A program made the position numbers and the translations under genes. Positions 27,043-36,600 of a stretch of 64,000 nucleotides of DNA are shown one piece after another. Position 1 is the stretch's first letter; every line of letters begins with the position of its first letter. The notes below the pieces were generated by a model. It was given only the letters and a program-made list of their open reading frames with translations, was not told the origin of the DNA and searched no databases. Source of the DNA: Bacteroidaceae bacterium (GTDB taxonomy: Bacteria > Bacteroidota > Bacteroidia > Bacteroidales > Bacteroidaceae); NCBI GenBank assembly GCA_017509605.1, contig JAFWPH010000007.1, positions 62,001 to 126,000 of the forward strand, read 5' to 3'.

Positions 27043-27681
27043 ATGTTCGACAACATTCAAAACCTGATACTCGATTTTGGAGGTGTACTCGTTGACTTAG
27101 ACCGCCAAGGGTGGATTGAGTCCTTCATCAAATTAGGATTCAACGATTTTGAAGAGGTCTTCAACGACAAAGGTACCAATACCGTCTTTAAGCAGTTCGA
27201 ACTTGGACAAATCTCGTCGGAACAATTCTGCAAAACCCTGAAACACCATTGCAGCGCAGGCACCACAGACGAACAAGTGGCCGAGGCATGGAACACTTTG
27301 CTCACTGGCATTCCACGACAGCGGCTGAGAAAACTGCTTTCTCTGCGCGACAGATATGTGGTCTATCTGCTCAGCAACACAAATGTGCTGCATTGGAACC
27401 ATTCCGCACAAACGTATTTCAACTATCACGGCTTCACCATCGACGACTATTTCGAGGAACTGTTCCTCTCTTTCCAGATGAACCAGATGAAGCCCGACCC
27501 TGGTATTTACCACTCCATCATCGCACGAACGGGCATCATGCCGTTCAACACGCTTTACCTTGACGACATGAAGGAGAACTGCGATACTGCAGCCCGTTTG
27601 GGGTTCAAGACCCATCTGGTCACACCAGACGAAGATTGGACTGAATTGTTCGCCGACCCTATCCCCAACTACGACCGATGA
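27043..27681 (+). CDS. HAD-superfamily hydrolase (YihX-like)
   Basis: 212 residues. Motif I is LILDFGGVLVDLD, motif II VYLLSNTN, motif III lysine MKPDPGIY, and motif IV LYLDDMKENC. The Gly in place of the second motif I Asp is common in this branch (YihX and epoxide-hydrolase N-terminal types), so it does not show loss of activity. Likely a small-molecule phosphatase, for example of sugar phosphates; because its stop overlaps the ribF start (ATGA at 27678), a role in FMN precursor dephosphorylation is conceivable but unproven. Confidence 0.85.
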   Translation: MFDNIQNLILDFGGVLVDLDRQGWIESFIKLGFNDFEEVFNDKGTNTVFKQFELGQISSEQFCKTLKHHCSAGTTDEQVAEAWNTLLTGIPRQRLRKLLSLRDRYVVYLLSNTNVLHWNHSAQTYFNYHGFTIDDYFEELFLSFQMNQMKPDPGIYHSIIARTGIMPFNTLYLDDMKENCDTAARLGFKTHLVTPDEDWTELFADPIPNYDR

Positions 27682-28574
27682 CCGACAGACCTTGCGTAGT
27701 AACCATAGGCTTCTTCGACGGAGTTCATCGCGGGCACCAATATATCCTCTCCCAAGTCAGGGAAGAGGCTAAACGCTGTGGCCTCACCTCAGCTGTCGTC
27801 ACATTCTACAACCACCCCCTCACCATCGTACGTCCAGGATTCGAGCCTCTTCTGCTATCATCTCCCGAGGAAAAACTGCAACTGATCAAGAACACTGGTA
27901 TTGAGAGGGTGGAGATGCTGCATTTCACCTACGAGATGTCGCAGCTCTCATCAGAAATGTTCATGGCACAAGTGCTGAGAGACAAGTTGAACACACGAAA
28001 ACTGATAATCGGCTACGACAACCATATCGGACACGACCGACTGTCATTCCACGATTTGGTGGCTGTGGGCAAGCGATACGGCATTGAGGTCATACAGGCG
28101 AAAGAACACATACAAGACGATTCCACAAGGTTCAGTTCATCGGTAATACGCAAGGCGTTGATTGATGGAGACATCGATAAAGCCAATTTTGTACTTGGAA
28201 GAAACTACCCCATCAGCGGAAAGGTGGTCGATGGTTTCCACAACGGAAGAATCATCGGGTATCCCACAGCCAACATTCACTCCGACTGCAAGGGAAAACT
28301 CATTCCCCACACAGGTGTTTACACAGTAAAGGTACGCTTGGGCGACACACTCCTCAACGGTATGATGAACATCGGGCATCGGCCCACTTTCCATAACGGC
28401 GAGGAACAGACACTCGAAGTGAACATCTTCGATTTCAACGCCGATATCTACAGCGAGAGAATCATCATTGAATTCGTGCACTACATCCGAGAAGAACACG
28501 AATTCAATGACGTGGAGGAACTGAAAGCGCAAATTGAGAAAGACGAGGCACTATGCCGCAAACTGCTTTCATAG
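27678..28574 (+). CDS. ribF: Bifunctional riboflavin kinase / FAD synthetase
   Basis: Phosphorylates riboflavin to FMN and adenylates FMN to FAD. 298 residues, usual length ~300. The adenylyltransferase half has the nucleotide motif IGFFDGVHRGHQYIL and the ISSTxIR-like block FSSSVIRKAL; the C-terminal riboflavin kinase half has GRIIGYPTANI and GMMNIGHRPTF with EVNIFDFNADIYSE. The ATG overlaps the stop of the HAD gene, so translation is coupled. No FMN riboswitch is visible upstream. Confidence 0.96.
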   Translation: MTDRPCVVTIGFFDGVHRGHQYILSQVREEAKRCGLTSAVVTFYNHPLTIVRPGFEPLLLSSPEEKLQLIKNTGIERVEMLHFTYEMSQLSSEMFMAQVLRDKLNTRKLIIGYDNHIGHDRLSFHDLVAVGKRYGIEVIQAKEHIQDDSTRFSSSVIRKALIDGDIDKANFVLGRNYPISGKVVDGFHNGRIIGYPTANIHSDCKGKLIPHTGVYTVKVRLGDTLLNGMMNIGHRPTFHNGEEQTLEVNIFDFNADIYSERIIIEFVHYIREEHEFNDVEELKAQIEKDEALCRKLLS

Positions 28575-28594
28575 CAAGCCGAAGATACTTGCTT

Positions 28595-28786
28595 TCAGTT
28601 CTCCAGGATCTTCTTGATTTCGGCATCCACCTTCGTCAGTTTGTCGCGACAGAAAGCGACGAGTTGTTGCGCTTCCTTGAGGGTGGCGCTGAGACTGTCG
28701 ATATCCATCTGACCATTCTCCACTTTATCGACAATCTCCTCCAAGCGCTTCATCGCTTTCTCGTAGGTCATCTCATCCTTGTTCAT
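28595..28786 (-). CDS. xseB: Exodeoxyribonuclease VII small subunit
   Basis: 63 residues, a helical hairpin typical of XseB: TYEKAMKRLEEIVDKVENGQ, then SLSATLKEAQQLVAFCRDKL. It works with XseA to degrade single-stranded DNA. The large subunit gene is at 31486-32802, separated by the GH95 gene, all on the same strand. Convergent with ribF, whose stop is 20 bases away. Confidence 0.92.
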   Translation of the reverse strand: MNKDEMTYEKAMKRLEEIVDKVENGQMDIDSLSATLKEAQQLVAFCRDKLTKVDAEIKKILEN

Positions 28787-28850
28787 TCGTATATATCGTA
28801 TTGCGAAACACCCGGCATTGGGAATCTCAAGTTAATTATTCCTTTGATTT

Positions 28851-31472
28851 TCAGTCATTGACATAGACCTTTTTGCCGTTGACAATATAAATGCCCTTTT
28901 TTGGTTGGGCTACAGGACGTCCCTGAAGGTCATAATAGATGTCGTCGTGTGCATCCCGTGTGAACTCATGGTCCGCGATACCGTCCTGTGTGCCTTTCAG
29001 ATGGACACGGTACTCACCGCCAGGAACGGTCGTCAAGTCATACTCATAAACCTTCTTCACACTGAGTTTTGGCTTTGCGGAAAGCGACTTGGAAAGGAGT
29101 GGTTCCTTGATCTGTGCTGGAGCGAAAAGCGGATTGGGACAGACGCCCTCAGCATCCTTAAGTCCATCGCCCTCCAATTCCACGTAAGAGCGCAGACGGA
29201 TGATGCCGCCGATGGTGGAGCGCACGGTTGCGGTTTGCAACTTCGTGTTGTCCCATTCCATATCAACCTCGAATCCTCCACGCGCCCGAAGACCGCTGAC
29301 ACTGCCCTTCCGCCAATTCAGCGGCAAGGCAGGCAATAGATGTACGGCACCGTCGTGGCTCTGAAGCAGCATCTCGGCAATACCCGCCGTAGCACCGAAG
29401 TTGCCGTCGATTTGGAAGGGCGGGTGTGCATCGAAGAGGTTGGGGAAAGTGCGCCCGTTGGGATACTGGCCAGTGGCATCCTCCGAGGGAAGCAAACGCA
29501 GCATGTTCTTCAGAATGGTCAGGGCATGGGCGCCGTCGAGCATACGTGCCCAGAAACAGATTTTCCATCCGAGACTCCATCCCGTGGCCTCGTCACCGCG
29601 GTCAGTCAGTGTCTGTTTGGCCGCTGCGAAGAGTTCGTTGTGACTGTAGGGGCTGATCTGGTTGGAGGGATACAACCCATAAAGATGGGAGATGTGACGG
29701 TGATGGGGGTCGCTGCCGTCAGCGTCGATAAGCCACTCCTGAAGTTGTTTGCGACTGCCGATCTGCATGGGTGGAAGCAGAGCCAGCGTCTGTTCAAGTT
29801 TTTCCTGATACTCAGCGTCCTCGCCAAGGATACGTGCCGCCTGCAAAGTATTCGACAAAGCGTCGAACACTATCTGGTTGTCCATCGTGCAGCCAGCGGT
29901 AATAGGTGTCGATTTGCCGGCAGGTCCTTGTTCGGGACTCACCGACGGCACAACCACAAGCCAGTGCTCACCTTCTCCCGATGTGGGGTAGTTGGGATGC
30001 GGCACCATGAAGTCCAGGTAAAAATCCGCCGTACCCTTGATAACAGGATACCATTCGCGAAGGAAATCCACGTCGCCTGTGTAGAGGTAGTGCTGCCAAA
30101 GGTGAGTGGCGAGCCATGCGCCGCCATTGGGATACATGCCCCAGAATGCACCATCGACGGGACCTGCAATGCGCCACAGGTCGGTGTTATGGTGGGCCAT
30201 CCATCCACCACACCTGTACATGAGTTTGGCCGTTCTGGCACCCGTCTCACTCAAGTCGCGTATCATCCCGAAGAATGGTTCGTTGGTCTCCGTGAGGTTA
30301 GTGACTTCCGAAGGCCAGTAGTTCATCTCGGCATTGATGTTGATGGTGTATTTCGAATCCCAGGGCGCGTCTTTCTTGTCGTTCCAAAGGCCTTGCAGGT
30401 TGGCGGGCTGTCCGCCTTTCTGCGACGATGAAATGAGCAGGTAGCGACCGTAGTTGAAAAGCAGGGCCACCATACCCCAGTCGGAACTACCATCGAATTT
30501 CTGAAGACGTTTCTCTGTTGTCAGTTTACTGTTTGCAGCTGTCGAAGGCAAGTAGAGTTTCACACGGCCATATTGCTGCTGGTAGGCCTCAATATGACGG
30601 CTAAGCAGCTGGTCGTAGTCGTGCTCCAACGCATGAGTGAGAAACGACTGGCTCTTGGCCGACGCATTACCGCTGACATCTTTGTAATTGACGTAGTTGG
30701 TGGCTGCAGAAATATAGATGGTGGCTGTCGTGTAGTTCCTGACCATCACCATTCCACCTGTGCCATAGCTCACGTCACCATCGCTATCCACATGGTAGCG
30801 CAGTGTGGCCTTGAGTTTGCTGCTGATACCCTCGTGATCCACTCCGTTGATGGTGGCAATGGCGCAGTCTGTGCCCCTCGTATATGCCGTGGAGTATGGT
30901 GCCGAGTGCCTGATGATAAAGGTGGAGAGGGTGTCGGCCTCCACGCGCATCACAATGACACTGTCGGGCATGGAGGCGAAGACGGTGCGGCGGTAGTGAT
31001 GTCCGTCCTGGTCGAAGGAGACGGTGGAGAGAGCGGTCTGTAAGTCCAGTTCGCGCTGGTAGTTGGTCACCTTGCTGTCGGTGATGCCCGTATGGGTCAG
31101 TTTGAGACTGCCAAGGGTCAGGTACTTCATACCATGCGGGCCTTTGATGAATTGCTGGTTGATGAGGTTCTCAGCATCCTGCTCCTTGCCGCTGAAGATG
31201 AGGTCGCGTACCCGCCCCAAAGAGTTTGCCGCTGACGAGCTGTTGTTGCTGTGTGGTCCACCCGACCAAAAAGAGTCCTCATTGAGCTGGATCTCGTCCT
31301 CCTTCGCTCCACCATATACCATGCCGCCTAAACGGCCGTTGCCCACGGGCAGCGCCTCCAGCCATATCGACGCGGGTTTGTCGTACCATAGACGCTGTGT
31401 GTTGTCGTCCTGCGCTGTCATGGTTGTCCAAGACATCAGCAACGAGATAGCTGTCAAGATTATCTTTTTCAT
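28851..31472 (-). CDS. Secreted GH95 family alpha-L-fucosidase-type enzyme
   Basis: 873 residues with a signal peptide ([17 protein letters not shown]). Glycoside hydrolase family 95 cleaves alpha-1,2-L-fucose, or in some members alpha-L-galactose, by inversion. Family blocks: [20 protein letters not shown] at the start, NLQGLWND, the Asn-rich [32 protein letters not shown], and [19 protein letters not shown], which carry the conserved catalytic Asn/Asp residues by family knowledge. The C-terminus ([18 protein letters not shown], then NGKKVYVND) is a T9SS-type sorting motif, pointing to surface delivery. It starts 13 bases after the xseA stop, so it shares the xse transcript. Confidence 0.92.
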   Translation of the reverse strand: MKKIILTAISLLMSWTTMTAQDDNTQRLWYDKPASIWLEALPVGNGRLGGMVYGGAKEDEIQLNEDSFWSGGPHSNNSSSAANSLGRVRDLIFSGKEQDAENLINQQFIKGPHGMKYLTLGSLKLTHTGITDSKVTNYQRELDLQTALSTVSFDQDGHHYRRTVFASMPDSVIVMRVEADTLSTFIIRHSAPYSTAYTRGTDCAIATINGVDHEGISSKLKATLRYHVDSDGDVSYGTGGMVMVRNYTTATIYISAATNYVNYKDVSGNASAKSQSFLTHALEHDYDQLLSRHIEAYQQQYGRVKLYLPSTAANSKLTTEKRLQKFDGSSDWGMVALLFNYGRYLLISSSQKGGQPANLQGLWNDKKDAPWDSKYTININAEMNYWPSEVTNLTETNEPFFGMIRDLSETGARTAKLMYRCGGWMAHHNTDLWRIAGPVDGAFWGMYPNGGAWLATHLWQHYLYTGDVDFLREWYPVIKGTADFYLDFMVPHPNYPTSGEGEHWLVVVPSVSPEQGPAGKSTPITAGCTMDNQIVFDALSNTLQAARILGEDAEYQEKLEQTLALLPPMQIGSRKQLQEWLIDADGSDPHHRHISHLYGLYPSNQISPYSHNELFAAAKQTLTDRGDEATGWSLGWKICFWARMLDGAHALTILKNMLRLLPSEDATGQYPNGRTFPNLFDAHPPFQIDGNFGATAGIAEMLLQSHDGAVHLLPALPLNWRKGSVSGLRARGGFEVDMEWDNTKLQTATVRSTIGGIIRLRSYVELEGDGLKDAEGVCPNPLFAPAQIKEPLLSKSLSAKPKLSVKKVYEYDLTTVPGGEYRVHLKGTQDGIADHEFTRDAHDDIYYDLQGRPVAQPKKGIYIVNGKKVYVND

Positions 31473-31485
31473 ATTTCTTAATTAT

Positions 31486-32802
31486 TTATGATTTGCTCTT
31501 TTCCATTTCGGTCACCTCTGAAACCACCTTTCCGTCAGCCAGAAAAGTGACCATCTCATCCCCCTTCTTCAATTGCGACACACTTCTAAGCGACTTGCCT
31601 CCCACTTGGGTGATGCTGTACCCCTGTTTGAGAATGTTTACCGGGTCAACTGCTCGTAAACGCAATGAAATCAGTTTCAGCCGATGCTGTTCGTTCTGCA
31701 GTCTGGCATTGACTTGTAACGGCAGTCTGGCTGTTATGAGGTCGAGTTTGTTCTTGTCTGTCTGCAATATACCGACGATATCGCGGTGAATGAGGCTTGT
31801 GATCTGCATGAGCCGGTTCTGCTGACGCTGATGGAAAAGGGTGTAAATCGCCGGCATTCTGCCGACAATCAGGTTCAACCGATTCCTCTCATCAGCCAAT
31901 CGACGCTCCACATATCCTGTGATACGGTCGGAGAAGTCGTCAACAAGGGACAGTTCTGCCTCTTGATGGTGGATAAGCAACTCTGCGGCTGCAGTGGGGG
32001 TCTTGACACGGGTATGCGCCACCATGTCGATAACGGTATCGTCACGTTCATGCCCGATACCAGTGATGACGGGCAAAGGAAACTGAGCCACATGCTCTGC
32101 CAATCGCAAAGTGTCGAAGCCCGAAAGGTCGGAGACGGAACCACCACCTCGGATAATGACCACGACATCCCATTCCAACACGTCATTCATGACCGCGTCA
32201 AGCGCTGCTATGACACTGGACTCAACCCCGTCGCCTTGCATGAGGGCAGGAAAAAGACGGGTGTAGAACACCAAACCCTTTTCATTGGCGTTCAACTGAT
32301 CGCAGAAATCACCATAACCAGCGGCTGTGGCGCTCGAGATAACCGCAATCCGCTGAAGGAGCCTTGGCAATTCCAGTTCCTTGTTCATCTGGTCGATGCC
32401 CTCTTCCTTCAATTTGCTGATGATTTCCCTGCGGCGCTTGGCGATATCACCCAAGGTATAAGTAGGGTCAATATCATTGACAGTTAGTGTATAACCGTAA
32501 AGGGAATGGAACGACAACTTGACTTGCACCAGCAGCATCATACCTGCTGACAAAGGCTGGCCTGTGGTCTGTTCAAAACACGGACGGAGTAGCATCCATT
32601 TGTTATGCCACACCACGCCCCGCGCCTTGGCAATCAATGAGTTGCTGAACTCGTCCTTCTGAACAAACTCCAGATAGCAATGACCGCGGTTCTCACGCAC
32701 TTCGCTAACCTCTGCGGAAAGCCAATACGAGTGTGTGAACGAACTGTCAATCACCTCGCTCACCATATTGTTCAGTTCCAATAAGGTCAATGCCTCTGCC
32801 AT
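31486..32802 (-). CDS. xseA: Exodeoxyribonuclease VII large subunit
   Basis: 438 residues, normal size. N-terminal OB fold (ALTLLELNNMVSEVIDSSF ... YWLSAEVSEVRENRGHCYLE), then the catalytic domain with IAVISSATAAGYGDF, VVIIRGGGSVSDLSGFD and ITGIGHERDDTVIDMVAH, followed by a long coiled-coil region and the VNILKQGYSIT end. It degrades single-stranded DNA from both ends with XseB. Downstream on the same strand, the GH95 gene is interposed before xseB. Confidence 0.95.
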   Translation of the reverse strand: MAEALTLLELNNMVSEVIDSSFTHSYWLSAEVSEVRENRGHCYLEFVQKDEFSNSLIAKARGVVWHNKWMLLRPCFEQTTGQPLSAGMMLLVQVKLSFHSLYGYTLTVNDIDPTYTLGDIAKRRREIISKLKEEGIDQMNKELELPRLLQRIAVISSATAAGYGDFCDQLNANEKGLVFYTRLFPALMQGDGVESSVIAALDAVMNDVLEWDVVVIIRGGGSVSDLSGFDTLRLAEHVAQFPLPVITGIGHERDDTVIDMVAHTRVKTPTAAAELLIHHQEAELSLVDDFSDRITGYVERRLADERNRLNLIVGRMPAIYTLFHQRQQNRLMQITSLIHRDIVGILQTDKNKLDLITARLPLQVNARLQNEQHRLKLISLRLRAVDPVNILKQGYSITQVGGKSLRSVSQLKKGDEMVTFLADGKVVSEVTEMEKSKS

Positions 32803-32840
32803 CGTTGTCTAATAATATGTAGAAACTATCGGGAAAAGAC

Positions 32841-32868
32841 CCTAAAGCCTAATGCCTAAAGCCTACCA
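32841..32868. repeat. Heptamer micro-repeat (CCTAAAG), four units
   Basis: Four consecutive 7-base units (CCTAAAG with variants) end two bases before the stop codon, on the minus strand, of the gene at 32871. The same heptamer also appears beside the repeat at 8313-8327. Confidence 0.65.
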
Positions 32869-32870
32869 AA

Positions 32871-33563
32871 TCACCTCGGTCGCTTGCCCATGAGAACATG
32901 CTCAAAATTGGCGTACGAACTGTCGATATAACTCAATTCGTAGGGTTGGATACGCAAAGATAGTGTATTTTTCAATTCTGACAAACCAAAATACTCGCGA
33001 AGTATCGCCACCATATTAAATGACAGGTCGTCGCTCTTGAGCATCAAGGCACGGCAACAGCGCAGAACAAGAGCCCTGTCGCCCTCTGCATGACGCAGGG
33101 TCTGGAACATAATGTAATAAGCGACGGGAGTCGTCAACGGAAGCAAGGATGAGACACGCTGTACCGGCTGGTCAATCTCCAGCCAAGAAAAAAGCCCTGT
33201 GATCTGCTCTTCTGTTTCCAGTAACCCTATGACCATTCGAATCATCTTCATCCGCTCATCCGGCAACTCTTGGACCATATACTGCCCAAAAGCTACAGCC
33301 GAAGGGCAGGTGAACGACAACTGGCCATTATGTGCCAAACGCTTGACAGCTGTGACGGCAGGAAGAAAAGCCTGATGGCGATAAATCAGCAGATGATGAT
33401 AGGTTTCCCAAAAGAGGTCGTTCTCAAGACGAGGCATCACCATTTCACGTATCACACTCTCCGTACGCCGGAACTCTGTGTTCGACATCCTCTGGAAAAG
33501 CTGGTAAAGTCCATCCCAGTTCTTTTCTCTTGCAAGTCTTTCTATGACGGGTGAAATGGCCAT
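32871..33563 (-). CDS. Unknown conserved-looking protein between sprA and xseA
   Basis: I do not recognise this 230-residue protein. It is helical in appearance with no signal peptide and no membrane segment, and has repeated leucine-rich helices (VIERLAREKNWDGLYQLFQRM, LENDLFWETYHHLLIYRHQ), which suggests an alpha-helical repeat scaffold. No catalytic motif is visible. It starts 37 bases after the sprA stop on the same strand, so it is likely in the sprA transcript; that position might hint at a T9SS-related or envelope role, but nothing in the sequence confirms it. Confidence 0.7.
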   Translation of the reverse strand: MAISPVIERLAREKNWDGLYQLFQRMSNTEFRRTESVIREMVMPRLENDLFWETYHHLLIYRHQAFLPAVTAVKRLAHNGQLSFTCPSAVAFGQYMVQELPDERMKMIRMVIGLLETEEQITGLFSWLEIDQPVQRVSSLLPLTTPVAYYIMFQTLRHAEGDRALVLRCCRALMLKSDDLSFNMVAILREYFGLSELKNTLSLRIQPYELSYIDSSYANFEHVLMGKRPR

Positions 33564-33600
33564 ATGTATGAAGGGGATTAAAATAGTGGTAACAGCGCGT

Positions 33601-36600
33601 TTATCGTGTGAGTGAGAACTTCATGCTGACTCCAAAATCTGCGGTTGTTGTGGGATAAGACGACGCCGAAACAAGCGGTTCGTTACGCTGCCAGTCCATA
33701 TATCCACTCAAGGTAAGCAATCGGCTGAAGGTATAGTCGGCGGCCAAAGAAACCTTGTAGGCTGTGCTTCCGTTCGTGGCTGTTGTCACCATGGTCTGGA
33801 TATTGCGGTTAAGGGCGTTCTGCATCCTGTAGGAGAAGTCGCAGCGCAGGTTGAGGTCATGACTGACGGTATTGCGACGGTTGGCCGCTGTCCTTGAATT
33901 GCTGCTGTTATTGGTGTCTTCGTCTGCCGATCCTTTTTTGTTCTTGCTCTTCTTCTGTCCACTTTGGATTCGCTTGGCACCGAAAAGGTTCAAGTCTTTG
34001 AACTTGCAGCCAAAACCGACGACGATATCGTTGGAATTGCTCTCGGTCAGCGCTACAGAGGTCACACTGAGGTTGAGTGAACGAACAGTCTTGTACTCCA
34101 CTTTAGCGGTGATGCCATTATTGAACGTCATATCAACACCCAGCAACGGACTGAACTGCTCGTTGATGCTCACTGTGCTCACGTTGTACATGCTGCTCGG
34201 CACAGGATTGCCTGTGGTCACATCGGTGATGAAACCGAAGTCACCCATATATTCCATGAAGTTGGAATAGGAGTTGTAGGCGCCTACAGAATACGTGCTC
34301 TTGTACTGGTGGTTGATGTTGAAACTCTTGAAATGATCGGCAAACCATGGCAACTTGGCCAAACCGCTGTAAGTCACCCTCCAGTTGGGCAGCATCCTCG
34401 ATAGAGCGGGGAAGATGGTCAGCGGCTGTTTCTTGACATCACCTCCACAATAAGCGGCAAGGAAGGCCGGTATCAGCACATCGGCAGAATACTGCGGAAC
34501 GCTGCCCAACTCAGGATTGTAAGGTTTACCCGCAAGGTCTTCTGCTGCTTCAGGATATGTGGCTGATGCGTATTTTTCCTCCAGACGTTGCCGCACGATT
34601 TCAATGTTGCTGAGGAACTCGTTGAAAGGCTTGGAGCGGTAGTTGTTGTTAATGTTGCCACTTCCACCGAAAGCGGTCGAGAACGAGATGATGGTCTGCG
34701 TGAAACTACCGCTTTGGGTAGCTGGCATTCCCTTGTACATGAATTGCACAGAACGGCTCTTGTTGACTGTTCGGCTGGCGTCAAGGTCAATCTTGAAGTC
34801 GCGGATAGGCTCGAGAGAAACGCGGAAACTGAGATCCTCTGCTCCTGTTGTCGTGGAAGGTGTGGTGATGTTGGAATCGTTGACCAAGAGCCATCCATTG
34901 TCGGCTGCCTTCTGGATATAACTGTTGCCTACGGCACCGAAGGCGAAATCCCAGCCCGGAGACATCTTGCCTGCAATGGATTTCTGTCCGAAAGCATCGC
35001 CTATCTCGGTGCGGAATCCAGGGAGGGTAAGCGAATAGGTATTACGGTAACTCACGCTGGCATTGCGGACCATCATCAGTCCACGGGCCACTACTTGAGC
35101 TGTCTTATACCAGTTCTTCTCATAAAGCGGCTCTTTAGCCACAACAGAAATCTTCAAGGGGATGGTGTCGCGGTTCTTGATCCTGATGCTGTTCTCATCC
35201 ACTTTCCTGTATTTCAGTTTATAGGTCTTGCCCTCCTTGGTGGTGGCCCTGACGATGATGCGCTTGCTGTTCTGACCATGTTTCACATCCACCGAGGTGG
35301 AGTCGTTGAGTGCCACTTCCTGAGTGAAACCCTTCTTTTTCTTGTTGTCAGCGTTCTTGTCCTGAGGCTGCTTGCCATCGGCTGCCTTGGCATCTGCAGA
35401 GCCTTCACCGCCCTCGGCATCTGGAGCGTTCTTTTTGGTGGTCTTCTTCGTGTCCTTGGTGTTCGTTTTCTTGCTGGCAGTGGTGGTCTTCTTGTTGCTG
35501 CCCGAGAAACGCTTGTTCACTCCCTCAAGGAACTTCCACTTGTTGTAGAGGGTCTCGAAGTTCAATTTGCCATTGATGTTGAGCGTGCGGTTAGTGGTAA
35601 CCGTATGACCGAGCGATCTCCCGTCTTCCAACTCGGTGCCTCTGGTCCATCCGTAGTTGGAGGTGTAGGTGCCGTCGAGCGATACCCAGTCGAGAACTGG
35701 TATCTTGTTAAGTGGCACCTGATACGACCCGTTGAATGACGATGCGTAGGTGAGGGGACGGCCAAAGGATTTGATACTGCGCTTCACGGAGTCCTTCCAT
35801 TGGCTGTACTCGTCGGGGTAAAGACTCTTGTTGATGACCACGTAGGGTTCCTCTATCTCCGCATGAGTGGCCGACTTCCAACTCAGCTTCATCGACTTGA
35901 AGATGTCCCAACGGATAGAGAAGTCTCGGTTCCAGAGGAACTGCTCGGAGAAAGTCACCGGCAGACGTGTTCCCGCATCAATGTCTCTCTCCTGTAGTTC
36001 ATAATAGCTGCGGGTGATGTCGGTGTTGAAGGAGACGTTCTGAGGCAGGTAGTTGAGATTCTGAGCCTTGACGATATCAAGCCATTTCGACTTGCTTTTC
36101 AGATTCTTGAAAGGCTCCCAAGTCTTGTACTTCGGGGTGTAGTTGTAGGAGAGGTTGAATTTCCAGTCTTCGTCGTTCTCATAAACAATGGTCTCACCTT
36201 CCTTGAAACGCTTGCTGTAACTATAGCTCACAGAGAAGTTGGCGGGGTCGAATGGCATGGGCTTGGGACTCTGGTAGTTCGATTTCCAGTTGGAAAGCGA
36301 GAAGTTCTTGTTGCGTACCAGCGTCTCTGTCAAGCTGCTGAGTGAATCACGCTCTGCCTTGCTGCCGGTCTCATCGAGAGCGTCCTTCAGAAGCATGTCG
36401 GTGTCGAATGGATTGTACTTTGGTGAGATCTTCTGCCAGGAGTAGGAGTAATAGAAAGGCAACTGCATCTTCCATTTCTCGGGGAAGAGACGGCCCAGTT
36501 CGAAACTGGTGGTGATGCTCCATTCATAAAGGTTGTCGTCACGTCGTTGGGTGACCGACTCTTCCAAACCGCCGAAGCCGGCGGTCTCAGCATGTCCTGT

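Noticed and set aside
27043..27681. HAD protein as an inactive relic because motif I reads DFGGV
   Set aside because: Gly at the second motif I position is normal in this branch of the superfamily; the other motifs are present.
29340..30431. 363-codon plus-strand frame inside the GH95 gene
   Set aside because: Antisense shadow; the minus-strand frame carries the GH95 blocks, signal peptide and sorting motif.
34588..35739. 383-codon plus-strand frame inside sprA
   Set aside because: Antisense shadow of the sprA coding sequence; its residue content follows the codon pattern of sprA.
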